DNA of 64,000 nt. Origin: Serratia sp. DD3 (GTDB lineage Bacteria; Pseudomonadota; Gammaproteobacteria; Enterobacterales; Enterobacteriaceae). The stretch is taken from contig NZ_AYKS02000112.1 of NCBI RefSeq assembly GCF_000496755.2, forward strand, positions 1 through 64,000, read 5' to 3'. The translations under genes were made by a program, and so were the position numbers. This document shows, in pieces, positions 47,467 through 56,472 of the stretch. Every line of letters begins with the position of its first letter. Positions within the stretch are counted from its first letter, which is position 1. The notes under the pieces were generated by a model that was given only the letters and a program-made list of their open reading frames with translations, ran no database searches and was not told the origin of the DNA.

Positions 47467-48474
47467 GTGACGCAACGGGGAAAAAGCAAAAAAACCACTA
47501 TTTATGATCTGGCTGAACTGCTGGGGGTATCGCCAACGGCGGTGAGTTCCGTGCTGAACGGCAACTGGAAAAAACGCCGTATCAGTGCCCAGTTGGCGGA
47601 AAAGATTACCCGTGCCGCTGAGGAACAAGGCTATGCGCTGAATAAACAAGCCAGCCTGCTGCGTAGCGAAAAATCAAAGATTATCGGCATGATCGTGCCC
47701 AAATACGATAACCGCTACTTCGGTTCTATTGCCGAACGCTTTGAAGTAATGGCCAGGAAACGCGGATTATTCCCGATCATCACCTGTACCCAACGCGACC
47801 CAGCATTAGAAATTGCCGCCGCTCGCACCATGCTCTCTTATCAGGTGGACTGGCTAATCGCCACCGGTGCCACTGACCCGGATAAGATCACCACACTCTG
47901 CGCATCCCTTGGTGTGCCCTCCATTAACCTCGATTTACCCGGTAAACTGGCTCCCTCGGTAATTTCTGATAACTATGCTGGGGCCAAGGAGCTGACACGC
48001 CGCACACTCACCCACTGCCGCAAGCGCTACGGTACAGCCAAACCGCTTATTTTTATTGGTGGCCGTGGCACTGATCACAACACTCAAGAGCGGCTCAGGG
48101 GATTCACCGATGCGCACCGGGAGTTAGGTCTGGAGGTCGATAAACAGCAGATTCTCACCTGTGGTTATGCGGCTGAAAAAGCGGAAAACGCCCTCAGCCA
48201 GTGGATGGCACAAAGCACCACGCCTATCTATGGTTTATTCGTCAACTCAACAATCTCGCTGGAAGGGGTGGTGAAATGGCTGGACGCATCAGACAGCAGT
48301 ACGCCACACCCGCTAATTGGCTGCTTTGACTGGGACCCGTTTGTAGCACTGCTGGATCACGAAATTGAAATGGTCAGGCAAGATGTCCCGGCCATGTTGG
48401 ATGCGGTATTTGAAATCATTGATAACAACCGTACCGCGATCACCTGCCAGCAAATTATGCCGCAGATCATCTAA
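47467..48474 (+). CDS. LacI-family regulator
   Basis: 335 residues from GTG 47467 (MTQRGKSKKTTIYDLAELLGVSPTAVSSVLNGNWKKRRIS); the 21 codons upstream look non-coding. The LacI HTH with hinge spans residues ~8-62. The effector domain is of the Peripla_BP type (IIGMIVPKYDNRYFGSIAERFEVMARKRGLFPIITCTQ, SINLDLPG, LIFIGGRGTDHN). The neighbouring SgbU/SgbE and kinase genes make local control likely, giving the island two regulators. It is flanked on both sides by the 90-bp repeat. Confidence 0.9.
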   Translation: MTQRGKSKKTTIYDLAELLGVSPTAVSSVLNGNWKKRRISAQLAEKITRAAEEQGYALNKQASLLRSEKSKIIGMIVPKYDNRYFGSIAERFEVMARKRGLFPIITCTQRDPALEIAAARTMLSYQVDWLIATGATDPDKITTLCASLGVPSINLDLPGKLAPSVISDNYAGAKELTRRTLTHCRKRYGTAKPLIFIGGRGTDHNTQERLRGFTDAHRELGLEVDKQQILTCGYAAEKAENALSQWMAQSTTPIYGLFVNSTISLEGVVKWLDASDSSTPHPLIGCFDWDPFVALLDHEIEMVRQDVPAMLDAVFEIIDNNRTAITCQQIMPQII

Positions 48475-48495
48475 CTCATGATACTTAGAGGGAAT

Positions 48496-48585
48496 GATGC
48501 AGGTTAGCTGACCGTGGAGCGCAGGGATGCGCGATACGAGCCCCCAGGGAGGGGTTCACGGCGTGTCGGCGTTCCGCATCACTCC
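48496..48585. repeat. About 90-bp palindromic repeat, right copy
   Basis: Begins GATGCAGGTTAGCTGACCG and ends GTTCCGCATCACTCCC, in the same orientation as the copy at 47205-47295. It starts 22 bp after the LacI-family gene's stop codon. Confidence 0.8.
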
Positions 48586-48644
48586 CGTTTGGCTATAGCG
48601 TTAAGTGAGCTCGGTTCTTTGAGTATTGCCCGATATATCTAGAT

Positions 48645-48671
48645 TATAGGGGCACAATTAGCGCCCCTATA
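48645..48671. terminator. Hairpin between the LacI-type gene and yhfS
   Basis: TATAGGGGC and GCCCCTATA are perfect 9-bp arms around a 9-nt loop. It lies between two convergent genes and could serve either as a terminator, though T runs are short. Confidence 0.6.
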
Positions 48672-48687
48672 TATGGCATAGGGAATC

Positions 48688-49779
48688 TCAACTGGCGACT
48701 TGGCAACTCTCCTGCAGAATGCGAATAATGCTATCGGCACCACTGCGATTGGGGTTAATCCTGATCATCCGCTGTTCCAGTGTCGAGTCTGACTGGCGGA
48801 AAGTGCCAGAGACGCGATAAAACAGCGGCGGGATCTCATATTTGGATTCAGCCCCTACCGGATAAGGCAACGCCCCCAACTGCTGGGCATGTGACAGCAC
48901 CGCTGCCGCAATGGGTTGGTGAAATTCCACCAGCAACACCTTGGATTGTGCATTAGCCAGAAATGCCTGTTTGACCTGGGGAATTTCACCCTGATTCAAA
49001 CGGCGCACCAACTCCTCATTCACCCGCGCCTGAACCGCATGCATCACCGGGGCAAAGGTCAAGCCACGCAATACCGCCATCGCCTGATGCCCCTGGATTT
49101 GACTACCACCGGAGTACATGCTGTTACGGATAGCGGTGATCACCGATTGCTTACCCACCACCACCCCTACCCCTTCCGGGCCAAACAGCTTAAAACTGGA
49201 GAAAGTGGACACCGTCGCCCCTAACTCACAGCCAATCTGTGCCACCTTCATCACCGCGTAGTTATCATCCACCAGCGTGGGAATGGCCAGTTGATCCAAT
49301 TGACTGAGTACCGCCGCCAACTCATAGCTATCGTCAATTTTCTGACGAGTATGTTGCACCAATGCCGCCACTGGGCGGTGCTCGCACACCGCTGCCGCCA
49401 GTTGATCCGCTTGATTAAAATCAGCCCGAATCAGCCTTAACCCCATTTGTTCAGCAATCACCAAACTGGTGGGGTAAACCGGTGCATCATGAACTAACAG
49501 GCTATCACCGGTTTTCAGCAACGCCGCCAAGCCACAGCGAATCGCCCCAGTCCCCGCACCACTCACCAAGGCCGCCGCTTCGGCAGAAAAAAACTCGGCA
49601 ATCACCGCTTCAACCTGCCGGGTAATCCGCGGCTGATTTAGCCCCGGAGCCAGCCCCAAATCACCCTGAGTTAAAAACTCAGCCCCTGGGAAATGCCGGC
49701 AAATGGTATCCACCAGCCGGAACTGAGCCTGCTGTGCCTGCTCCATATCCATACTGGTGAGCGGAAACGTTCTGATCAT
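48688..49779 (-). CDS. yhfS: YhfS, PLP-dependent aminotransferase-fold enzyme
   Basis: 363 residues (E. coli 361). Fold-type I PLP enzyme: SGAGTGAIRCGLAALLKTGDSLLVHDAPVYPTS binds phosphate, PTLVDDNYAVMK provides the ring Asp, and FSSFKLFGPEGVGVVVG holds the Schiff-base Lys. It resembles the Cys/Met metabolism PLP family, but the reaction is unknown. Last gene of the yhfZ-to-yhfS cluster; a 15-bp tandem duplication lies in the gap to yhfT. Confidence 0.92.
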   Translation of the reverse strand: MIRTFPLTSMDMEQAQQAQFRLVDTICRHFPGAEFLTQGDLGLAPGLNQPRITRQVEAVIAEFFSAEAAALVSGAGTGAIRCGLAALLKTGDSLLVHDAPVYPTSLVIAEQMGLRLIRADFNQADQLAAAVCEHRPVAALVQHTRQKIDDSYELAAVLSQLDQLAIPTLVDDNYAVMKVAQIGCELGATVSTFSSFKLFGPEGVGVVVGKQSVITAIRNSMYSGGSQIQGHQAMAVLRGLTFAPVMHAVQARVNEELVRRLNQGEIPQVKQAFLANAQSKVLLVEFHQPIAAAVLSHAQQLGALPYPVGAESKYEIPPLFYRVSGTFRQSDSTLEQRMIRINPNRSGADSIIRILQESCQVAS

Positions 49780-49799
49780 GATTCACCTCTGTGCACTGT

Positions 49800-49829
49800 C
49801 GTACTATCAGCCAACGTACTATCAGCCAA
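49800..49829. repeat. 15-bp tandem duplication at the yhfT stop
   Basis: CGTACTATCAGCCAA occurs twice in tandem. On the minus strand the first-read copy contains the yhfT stop codon (TGA), so the duplication lies mostly downstream and does not change the protein. Confidence 0.85.
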
Positions 49830-51174
49830 GACCGACAATATGAATAACATTCGCCAATATCCCGACGATAATGGTGGCAATCGGGCCGATCGCCATCTCA
49901 ACCAGTGGCCGTTTCGAGGTGCGGTTCAGCAAGTACAGACCCGCTACCACCATAAAGCCCATTCCCGGCAGGATGGCATTTGAGGCAATCATCCCCCCCA
50001 CCAACAATGACACTTCCAGCATCCGCGTGATGGCGGTACGAATATGGTCACCACAGGCTTTAACACCCGGGTATTTATCCAGGCCGATGGCGATTTTGGT
50101 CAGCAGTTGGATCTCCATCAACATAATGACGCAACCGGCAACAAAGGCGATCCACGGGTTATTAGTAGCAAGGCCGGCAACAAACACAAACTTCATACCA
50201 TCCGGGCTGTAAACACCGGTGGCAATGGCCGTCATCCCCACCAACGGCACGAAACTGATAGCACGGGCCAATGCCACCAACATGGCACTGTGTTGTTCGC
50301 CATGGGCCATTAATTGCAACGACACCGGCCCTTCCGCCAACAGACTAAATGACATGGTGGCCGCCACTGCGGTCAAACCGCCACTGAGCACCAGCAACCA
50401 TTTGTTCTTTTGAATACGGGCGATACGGCTGGAAAACAGCCCCACCAGCATCTCATTGGCACCGGGTTGCTGGGTGCCCCCTTCGGCCTGCGCCGGGCGC
50501 TCTTTCATGGCGAAATAGAACATCGCCAACATGGAAAGCAGCAACGCAGTGCCGTTAGGGTCCAGTTTCACCGGTTTTTCAATCAGGCCACCAAAGCTCA
50601 GGCTACCGATAGATTGTGTTGCCAGATACCCCACCAGCGTTGCCAGCAGCACCCAAATCCCTTTACGGTAACCATACTGATAACCCACCACAATGGCCGG
50701 GAATAGCGCAAAGCAGGCGACAATCGGGTCACCGACTTTGCCCAGGTTATCCATAAAGTTAACCGGCATATGGCTGAACAGCTCCACCACCGAACGCAAC
50801 CCGGTCATCAGGGCGATAGCATAGAGTGCACCAATAATACCGGATGCTATCAATCCCTTGCGGCTATCCGCACACCAAACACCGATCACGTCAGTACCCA
50901 GCAGCAGGCTATGCACCAGAATAATCGGTGCCGCCAGGGAAAATGGCAGCCCGAAGCCAATAATCAGCCCGAAGCTCAGGGCAAAACTGGTGGCGGCAAG
51001 CGCTTTACGGCTCATACGCCCTTCCAGATATTCTGGTATCAGTGGGCGCAGACCATCATGGAATACCGCAATCCCGCGGTTAGCCATCATGGCGGAGATC
51101 GCACCAATCACTGCCAACAACCCCGCTTTCATCGGGTCGATCTCAATCAACCGCATTAAAAATGAGTGATCCAT
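49822..51174 (-). CDS. yhfT: YhfT, multi-pass membrane protein
   Basis: 450 residues, longer than the E. coli 434. About 11-12 membrane helices (AGLLAVIGAISAMMANRGIAV, FALSFGLIIGFGLPFSLAAPIILVHSLLL onward). Probably the transporter of the cluster, but with no known substrate. A cytosolic loop near residue 230 (KERPAQAEGGTQQPGANE) separates two halves. The start lies 10 bp after the yhfU stop. Confidence 0.9.
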   Translation of the reverse strand: MDHSFLMRLIEIDPMKAGLLAVIGAISAMMANRGIAVFHDGLRPLIPEYLEGRMSRKALAATSFALSFGLIIGFGLPFSLAAPIILVHSLLLGTDVIGVWCADSRKGLIASGIIGALYAIALMTGLRSVVELFSHMPVNFMDNLGKVGDPIVACFALFPAIVVGYQYGYRKGIWVLLATLVGYLATQSIGSLSFGGLIEKPVKLDPNGTALLLSMLAMFYFAMKERPAQAEGGTQQPGANEMLVGLFSSRIARIQKNKWLLVLSGGLTAVAATMSFSLLAEGPVSLQLMAHGEQHSAMLVALARAISFVPLVGMTAIATGVYSPDGMKFVFVAGLATNNPWIAFVAGCVIMLMEIQLLTKIAIGLDKYPGVKACGDHIRTAITRMLEVSLLVGGMIASNAILPGMGFMVVAGLYLLNRTSKRPLVEMAIGPIATIIVGILANVIHIVGLG

Positions 51175-51184
51175 AGCTAAAACC

Positions 51185-51547
51185 TCAGTTAGGGAGCAGC
51201 GTGTTAATGATCACCGGCACCACCACATCAATATCCTGACCGGTAAAGCCGAAAGCGACTTTACCCGCCTTGATATGGGCGACAATTTCCGCTTCAGACA
51301 GGATCTTGCCGGGCATACCCACCGTGACACATTTATCCATCCCCGCAATGGCAATCGCCATCGCCAGTGCACCGCCACCGCCGGTATTACAGGCACCCAG
51401 ATAGATATCCGCCTGCCCACTTTTGAGGCTCATCGCCGCTTCAATATCATTCATAATACTGACGGATGTTGCTTTATCGCCTGCCAGGCGGCGCACCGTA
51501 TCAGCAATTTTTTCTTTTTCAATCTGGCCACCAATAACAAATTTCAT
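51185..51547 (-). CDS. yhfU: YhfU, DUF2620 small protein
   Basis: 120 residues (E. coli 117). A soluble alpha/beta protein with VIGGQIEKEKIADTVRRLAG, DIYLGACNTGGGGALAMAIAIAG and KVAFGFTGQDIDVVVPVIINTLL. The Gly-rich turn suggests ligand or nucleotide binding, but no function is assigned. It always sits beside yhfT in this cluster, suggesting a partner of the membrane protein. Confidence 0.9.
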   Translation of the reverse strand: MKFVIGGQIEKEKIADTVRRLAGDKATSVSIMNDIEAAMSLKSGQADIYLGACNTGGGGALAMAIAIAGMDKCVTVGMPGKILSEAEIVAHIKAGKVAFGFTGQDIDVVVPVIINTLLPN

Positions 51548-51582
51548 CTGTTTTCCCTTTTTTTATTCAGCGTAAGTAGCGA

Positions 51583-52473
51583 TCAGTTAAAAAACCGCGC
51601 CGGATTGTCACGTAACATCAAATCCACATCTCGTTGCGAAAAACCAGCCTCAAGCAACATCGGCACAAAGGTGTGCAGCAGGTAGGCAAAACCAATCCCA
51701 CCATTACCTTTGAGATGCGAGCGCCGGGTAATATCCATAGACAGCATCACTTGCCCCAGTTGACCGCGTTCGGCAATAGCTTGCAGCATCGCCACCCGCT
51801 TACTGTCTGGGTAATAGTTATTTTTACCAATGGTGTCGAATTGCACCCAGGCACCTTGGTCAAGAATCGGCAAAATGGTGGCGAGATTGTCGCTCAGGTC
51901 GCAATGCCCAATCACAATATGCTGGGCGGCAACCCCCAAACTTTTCAGCAGTTGTAACTGCTCATAACCCATGGTGCTGAGGGTAGTATGAGTGGAGATC
52001 GGCCTGCCCGTCTGTTGGTGGGCCAATGCTGCGGCGGCAAACACCCGCCGCTCCTCATCAGTAATCTTCCCCCGGCTGGTGCCAATTTCAGCAATCACAC
52101 CGGCTTTCATGCTAGTACCATCAATCCCCTGCTCAATCTCAGCGCACATCTCAGCGGCAATTTGCTCCACACTCAGTTGTGCCAGATGAGCAGGATAAAA
52201 TGCCTGCTGGTAATAGCCGGTAGAGGCGACAATGTTCATGCCGCTATCACGCATCAACGCTTGGAGAAACGCGGCATCGCGCCCCATATAGCGGTTGGTC
52301 ATTTCGACAATATTGCGCACCCCCAGGGCAAACAGTTCACGCATCTCCTGGCAAATCAGCTCATATTGATCCAACTTGCAGTCGATATCGTTTTTGCCAC
52401 CAGAAAGGTCAATATGCAGATGCTCATGCACATAGGTGTAACCGCTACTATCAATCCAGGTTGTGCTGCTCAT
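51583..52473 (-). CDS. php: Phosphotriesterase homology protein (YhfV)
   Basis: 296 residues (E. coli 292). Amidohydrolase-type TIM barrel: HEH at residues 16-18, the position of the carbamylated Lys occupied by Glu (VIAEIGTS, near residue 128), His in STHTT and in IGHCDLSDN, and Asp in [10 protein letters not shown]. The Glu substitution matches E. coli PHP, which lacks phosphotriesterase activity. It begins within the yhfW stop (4-bp overlap). The true substrate is unknown. Confidence 0.93.
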   Translation of the reverse strand: MSSTTWIDSSGYTYVHEHLHIDLSGGKNDIDCKLDQYELICQEMRELFALGVRNIVEMTNRYMGRDAAFLQALMRDSGMNIVASTGYYQQAFYPAHLAQLSVEQIAAEMCAEIEQGIDGTSMKAGVIAEIGTSRGKITDEERRVFAAAALAHQQTGRPISTHTTLSTMGYEQLQLLKSLGVAAQHIVIGHCDLSDNLATILPILDQGAWVQFDTIGKNNYYPDSKRVAMLQAIAERGQLGQVMLSMDITRRSHLKGNGGIGFAYLLHTFVPMLLEAGFSQRDVDLMLRDNPARFFN

Positions 52474-53705
52474 AAGGGGCTCCTGAGTGAATCATCGGTC
52501 TGGATCAGGGGTAAGAATGAGCTGCCATGTTGTGGTGCCGGGGCGTGAAAGAAATCGCACACCGTGGCACCAATATCAGCCAAGCTGCTACGCAAGCCAA
52601 AATCCCCCGTGGGGGCCCCTGGGGAATAAACCAGCAGCGGTACCCTTTCCCGGGTGTGTTTACTATGACCAATGGTCGGATCATTGCCATGATCGGCGGT
52701 CACTATCAGGCAGTCGCCCTCGCCAATGGCCGGTAAGATGTCCGCCAGATGACGATCCACCAGTTGTAAACGGTCAAGATAACGCTCGACACTCTGGGCA
52801 TGCCCCGCAAGGTCGGTTTCCTGAATATTGGTGCAGATAAAACCATCCCCCGGCTTTTGCAGCTCCGCCAGCGTGATGGTTAAAATCGTCTGGCTATCCA
52901 CCAGATCGAGATAGTTGGTGCCGTGAGGGTTTTCCACAATATCGGCGACTTTCCCAATCAATACTGTGCTGATACCTACTTGATGCAGTTTTTCTGGTAC
53001 CTGTACCGCCGCATTGACGCCGTACCCCATATGCAGCACTTGGAAGCCGTTTTCATAGGCACCGGAGGCCGGAGCATTGATGCCGATATATTGACCCAGC
53101 TTGCTCTCCGCCGCCTGATGAATGCGCTGGTTATCGCCAATCAAGCCGCCAAAGGCAATCACCCGGGCAACCTTGACCTGCTCACGCACAATGCGGCCCA
53201 TTTTTTTCACTTGATCAAACGGGATCAGCGTCAGGTTGGCGGTGAGATTAAATACCAGCCCCAGATCGGCTTCGATATTATCCCCCACGGCCACCGCATC
53301 ATTCACCCACAGGTATTGCAGCGGGTTCCCCTTGCGCTCCACCTGATAGCCCGCCTGCTGCAGCGCCGCTTCAACCTGATCAATCACCGCTGAAAAAGGA
53401 ATGCAGAGTGGTGCTTGTGGCCGGGTACCCATGATCTCCTGGTGCCCCATAAAGGTATCCCCCCCTTCATGCTGCAGGTTGGACCGGCCAAACAACGCAC
53501 TGGCACTGGGTTGCATCACATTGGCTTGAAAACCCAATGCATTAATCAACCCCAAGCGCTCCAACATCGGCAGACGGACATCCGGGTTGGCCTGCAAAAT
53601 ATGCGCACAGGTATTGGCCCCCAGGTCCTCTGGCCGCTGCTGTGCCACATCGTCCATGGCACCAATACCGAAACTATCAATCACCAGCACCAGAAACTTA
53701 GCCAC
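52470..53705 (-). CDS. yhfW: YhfW, phosphopentomutase-like metalloenzyme
   Basis: 411 residues (E. coli 408). Alkaline-phosphatase superfamily with phosphopentomutase features: metal Asp in [12 protein letters not shown], probable phosphorylated Thr in [13 protein letters not shown], and [24 protein letters not shown] carrying metal Asp/His residues. Overlaps yhfX by 8 bp. It may isomerise a sugar phosphate or act on a related phospho-compound; it is diverged from DeoB. Confidence 0.92.
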   Translation of the reverse strand: MAKFLVLVIDSFGIGAMDDVAQQRPEDLGANTCAHILQANPDVRLPMLERLGLINALGFQANVMQPSASALFGRSNLQHEGGDTFMGHQEIMGTRPQAPLCIPFSAVIDQVEAALQQAGYQVERKGNPLQYLWVNDAVAVGDNIEADLGLVFNLTANLTLIPFDQVKKMGRIVREQVKVARVIAFGGLIGDNQRIHQAAESKLGQYIGINAPASGAYENGFQVLHMGYGVNAAVQVPEKLHQVGISTVLIGKVADIVENPHGTNYLDLVDSQTILTITLAELQKPGDGFICTNIQETDLAGHAQSVERYLDRLQLVDRHLADILPAIGEGDCLIVTADHGNDPTIGHSKHTRERVPLLVYSPGAPTGDFGLRSSLADIGATVCDFFHAPAPQHGSSFLPLIQTDDSLRSPL

Positions 53706-54873
53706 AGGCGTTCCCCTTCTTCATATTGCCCAGACTGTCGTAGATCCCTTCCAGCCTCAGTTCGCCGCTGGCAACACCGGACACCAGTGCCACATCGCTG
53801 CGGGTAACAAAAATTTGGGTACGGAAGCACATCACCACCGGGCTACCGATGGGGTAAACCCCGGATAAACCGATATGATAATCAATGCTTGAATCATCCG
53901 GCGGTTGCACTGTTGCCCGCTGCCATAAACCGTTTTCATCAGTGGTCACTAATGCCTGCTGGAGATGCCCACGGCGATAGTAGCCGCCACCATAGCAGTA
54001 GCTGTTACCAGCAAAATGGTGGGAAACCTCGGTGAGATAGAGCATGGCAATCTGCTCTGGCTGTTCCCCAGTAATATTGGCGGGGATGGTGCCAGTTAGC
54101 GCATGGCCCGGTTCGCTATGGGTCGCCCCCTGTTGTGCCAACAGCGGCAAGGTGGTGCAACTAGCGGCAGAAGGTGCGTTGATCTGCTTGATGTCCTCAC
54201 CACTTTGCTGCAATTGCTGGCTGGCTCGCAGCAGCGTTTGCAGATTATGAGTGGGTAAGGTTTGCTGCAATTGTGGATCCCACAACAGACAAGGGAAGTG
54301 AGTCACCCCTTGCAATACTAACCCTGGCATCGCCGCGATTTGTGCCGCGACATCCGGCAATTGTTCCAATGCAAAACCCGCTTCCTGACCCGGATAGAGC
54401 AGATCTCCCTCGGCAAAGACCTTTAACATCACCGGCTGGACCATCCCTAACTGCTGGGCATGTGCCGAGATTTTGGCCGCTTTCTCCAGCGAGAACAGCG
54501 TTATCACCTCTGGGCGCTGCGCCAATATTTGCGGGATCAAGTTATCGGGGATCTGCACCAGGTGCCCAACGTGACACAGCGGCACACCGGCAGCAGCAAG
54601 CTGCTGTGCCTCACGGAAATCCACCGCCACCACGCCACGGTAACCCAATGCCACCAAGCGTTTCGCCAACCAAGGGTTACGGCCAATCTGTTTGGTCATT
54701 AGATAGAGTTCTATGCCACAGGCCTGAGCGGTTTGCAGCAGCAGACGGGCATTAGCCATAACCCTATCAACATCAATGATATAGGTATCAGGTGAAATCA
54801 GCCCCTGAGCCCATAACGCCCTGGCGGCATCAATCAGCCGGGGGTTTTGTTTTTGCAGTGCATTAATAAACAT
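53698..54873 (-). CDS. yhfX: YhfX, alanine-racemase-fold PLP enzyme
   Basis: 391 residues (E. coli 387). N-terminal TIM barrel of fold-type III PLP enzymes: [43 protein letters not shown], with the PLP Lys in MTKQIG near residue 60. The C-terminal beta domain contains [17 protein letters not shown]. An amino-acid racemase or decarboxylase is possible. A 78-bp gap with a degenerate operator-like dyad separates it from yhfY. Confidence 0.92.
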   Translation of the reverse strand: MFINALQKQNPRLIDAARALWAQGLISPDTYIIDVDRVMANARLLLQTAQACGIELYLMTKQIGRNPWLAKRLVALGYRGVVAVDFREAQQLAAAGVPLCHVGHLVQIPDNLIPQILAQRPEVITLFSLEKAAKISAHAQQLGMVQPVMLKVFAEGDLLYPGQEAGFALEQLPDVAAQIAAMPGLVLQGVTHFPCLLWDPQLQQTLPTHNLQTLLRASQQLQQSGEDIKQINAPSAASCTTLPLLAQQGATHSEPGHALTGTIPANITGEQPEQIAMLYLTEVSHHFAGNSYCYGGGYYRRGHLQQALVTTDENGLWQRATVQPPDDSSIDYHIGLSGVYPIGSPVVMCFRTQIFVTRSDVALVSGVASGELRLEGIYDSLGNMKKGNACG

Positions 54874-54907
54874 ATTTTCCCTTCTGCAGCCCTGATGGTC
54901 GTCACTG

Positions 54908-54935
54908 TTTAATTTTCATTAATGTGAATATTTAA
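54908..54935. promoter_or_regulatory. Degenerate copy of the yhfZ palindrome before yhfX
   Basis: TTCAT, a 4-bp spacer TAAT, then GTGAATAT keeps the geometry of the dyad upstream of yhfZ (TTCAT, 4 bp, ATGAATAT). It lies 35-62 bp ahead of the yhfX ATG, at the one sizeable gap in the operon. Possible secondary operator. Confidence 0.4.
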
Positions 54936-54951
54936 ATCACAAAACAGTGCG

Positions 54952-55332
54952 CTAGTGCTCACCCTGCTCCTGCCGCTGCAATAAACTATGCTGTAATAAA
55001 CTATAGAGATTAGCCAACAAGTAACCTTCTTCATTAGGGTGTACTTGATGACCGGAAACTTGTAACAGATCCTGATGGATTAACCGCAGTTGCGGATAAC
55101 ATTCTGCCTCGCGGATCTCTTGCAGCAGTTCTTCATCCAAGCCCTGAATCACCACATCTTGCTTGGAGCGCATTAACGCACTGGCCATATGGGTCAGCGC
55201 CATAATCCCCTGATCATTGCGCACCGTAATTGACCAGCGGTTCTCCAGCGCATCCAGCACCTTGAGCATGCCATCACGCACCTCACTATCAATCACCCCA
55301 CCCAGACGGAGCAGTTGTAATCTTTGTTCCAC
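54952..55332 (-). CDS. yhfY: YhfY, PRD-type small regulatory protein
   Basis: 126 residues (E. coli 120). A single helical domain resembling a PTS regulation domain (PRD): NRWSITVRNDQGIMALTHMASALMRSKQ, with conserved-looking His in ALTHM and IHQDLLQVSGHQVHPNEEGYLLANLYSLL. No DNA-binding region. It may modulate YhfZ or sense PTS-type phosphorylation. It lies 43 bp after yhfZ. Confidence 0.88.
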   Translation of the reverse strand: MEQRLQLLRLGGVIDSEVRDGMLKVLDALENRWSITVRNDQGIMALTHMASALMRSKQDVVIQGLDEELLQEIREAECYPQLRLIHQDLLQVSGHQVHPNEEGYLLANLYSLLQHSLLQRQEQGEH

Positions 55333-55375
55333 GGTTATTCCTCAATAATGGTTATCTCTTACTCATTGTTATCTC

Positions 55376-56281
55376 TCAATACACAGGCCTGATATCGCCA
55401 GCAACCACATGCTGCTGGTGTTGTAACAGCCGGTGGCGATCCAACAGGGTGTGTAACAACTGCTGCATTTGCACATCATTTGGCCGGGTGAGGATCACCG
55501 CCTCTGACGCGCTGGTAAAACACTCATCACCACAGAGGGATTCAGTCACCAACCCCAGTGGGGTCAAATCATCATCATGGCCGACGTTCCAGATGGCAGC
55601 ATCAATATCACCGCTAACAATCTGCTTCAGGCACTCATGGTAAGAGATCTCCACCAGCGTGATCGGCTGCCCGGCAAAAAAGGCGGCGGTCATGATTTTC
55701 TGGTCCGCAGAGGCGCTGTCTATCCCCACTTTGCGGATGGTGTCCCGTTCACCGCGCCGATAAATCAGTTGGTGCTGCTCGGTGTAACTGTGCTCCCCCA
55801 GAGACAACGCCACCTGCACCTGTTGCCGTTTAACGTAACTTTCTGCGGCTAATCGGGAGGTCACAGCCAAATCGTAAAGGCCATTCAGCAAACACTCGAT
55901 ACGGACATCCGAACCACGCATATGGGCAAAATAAAAAGAGATATCGGCAAACTGGGCTTTCAAACCGCTGGCCAACCCTTCATAAATGCGGGTATAAGGC
56001 AGCGGCATCGCACAAACCACATTACCGATATTGGCATGTTTCAGCAGCACCTTCTGGTCAGCGGTAACAATAAAGCTGCCATTGCGCCCACGGCGTTCAA
56101 TGCCAATCGCCCCCGCCTGCTCCAGGCTCTTTAACGCCCCCTGCATCAGCCCGACCGATAAGTCGCTCTCTTTCGCCAGGGCATCGATGGTTTTCAGCCG
56201 GTTACCTGGCTGTTCGGTTAACAGATAACGGGCCAGAAACGACTGGGCAATGCCCTCTTTTTTTATAAATTTATGGTTCAT
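55376..56281 (-). CDS. yhfZ: YhfZ, HTH plus binding-protein-fold regulator
   Basis: 301 residues, the E. coli length. A GntR-like winged HTH covers residues ~15-75 (RLKTIDALAKESDLSVGLMQGALKSLEQAGAIGIERRGRNGSFIV). A periplasmic-binding-protein-like effector domain follows (VCAMPLPYTRIYEGLASGLKAQF, LYDLAVTSRLAAESYV, DIDAAIWNVGHDDDLTP). It is first in the cluster; a perfect 11-bp-arm dyad lies 25 bp upstream, consistent with autoregulation. Confidence 0.92.
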   Translation of the reverse strand: MNHKFIKKEGIAQSFLARYLLTEQPGNRLKTIDALAKESDLSVGLMQGALKSLEQAGAIGIERRGRNGSFIVTADQKVLLKHANIGNVVCAMPLPYTRIYEGLASGLKAQFADISFYFAHMRGSDVRIECLLNGLYDLAVTSRLAAESYVKRQQVQVALSLGEHSYTEQHQLIYRRGERDTIRKVGIDSASADQKIMTAAFFAGQPITLVEISYHECLKQIVSGDIDAAIWNVGHDDDLTPLGLVTESLCGDECFTSASEAVILTRPNDVQMQQLLHTLLDRHRLLQHQQHVVAGDIRPVY

Positions 56282-56305
56282 TTTGTCATTTTTCTCGGTA
56301 TTGAT

Positions 56306-56331
56306 TTTATATTCATAAAAATGAATATAAA
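56306..56331. promoter_or_regulatory. Palindromic operator candidate upstream of yhfZ
   Basis: TTTATATTCAT and ATGAATATAAA are perfect 11-bp inverted arms around AAAA. The dyad begins 25 bp before the yhfZ start codon. The two-fold symmetry fits a dimeric GntR-like regulator such as YhfZ. Confidence 0.65.
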
Positions 56332-56447
56332 GGTCAACACTAGAATCCCCAAAGGGAGAGCGGGGTCACAATCGTGTTTGCTTTACCATTGATCATATAG
56401 TTACATAACCTAATTGCGGCATGTTACGAACCAATATTGCATAGATA

Positions 56448-56467
56448 GCCGGGTTCCCTCCCGGCAT
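56448..56467 (-). terminator. Hairpin after the 571-residue tail fibre gene
   Basis: On the coding strand, ATGCCGGGAGGGA leads into ACCCGGC, a 6-bp GCCGGG/CCCGGC stem. It starts 6 nt past the stop. The same 20-bp block, with two changes, occurs after the tfa gene. A good T run is lacking. Confidence 0.6.
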
Positions 56468-56472
56468 TATCA

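Noticed and set aside
47205..48585. Composite transposon around the LacI-family gene
   Set aside because: The flanking 90-bp repeats encode no transposase and no target-site duplication is visible; treated as palindromic repeats instead.
48916..54702. Many plus-strand open frames opposite the yhf cluster
   Set aside because: They mirror codon bias of the strongly supported minus-strand genes, have no ribosome binding sites and no recognisable domains.
56282..56472. Prophage attachment site at the left tail-module boundary
   Set aside because: No direct repeat or tRNA-like sequence could be identified, and the other boundary is outside the window.
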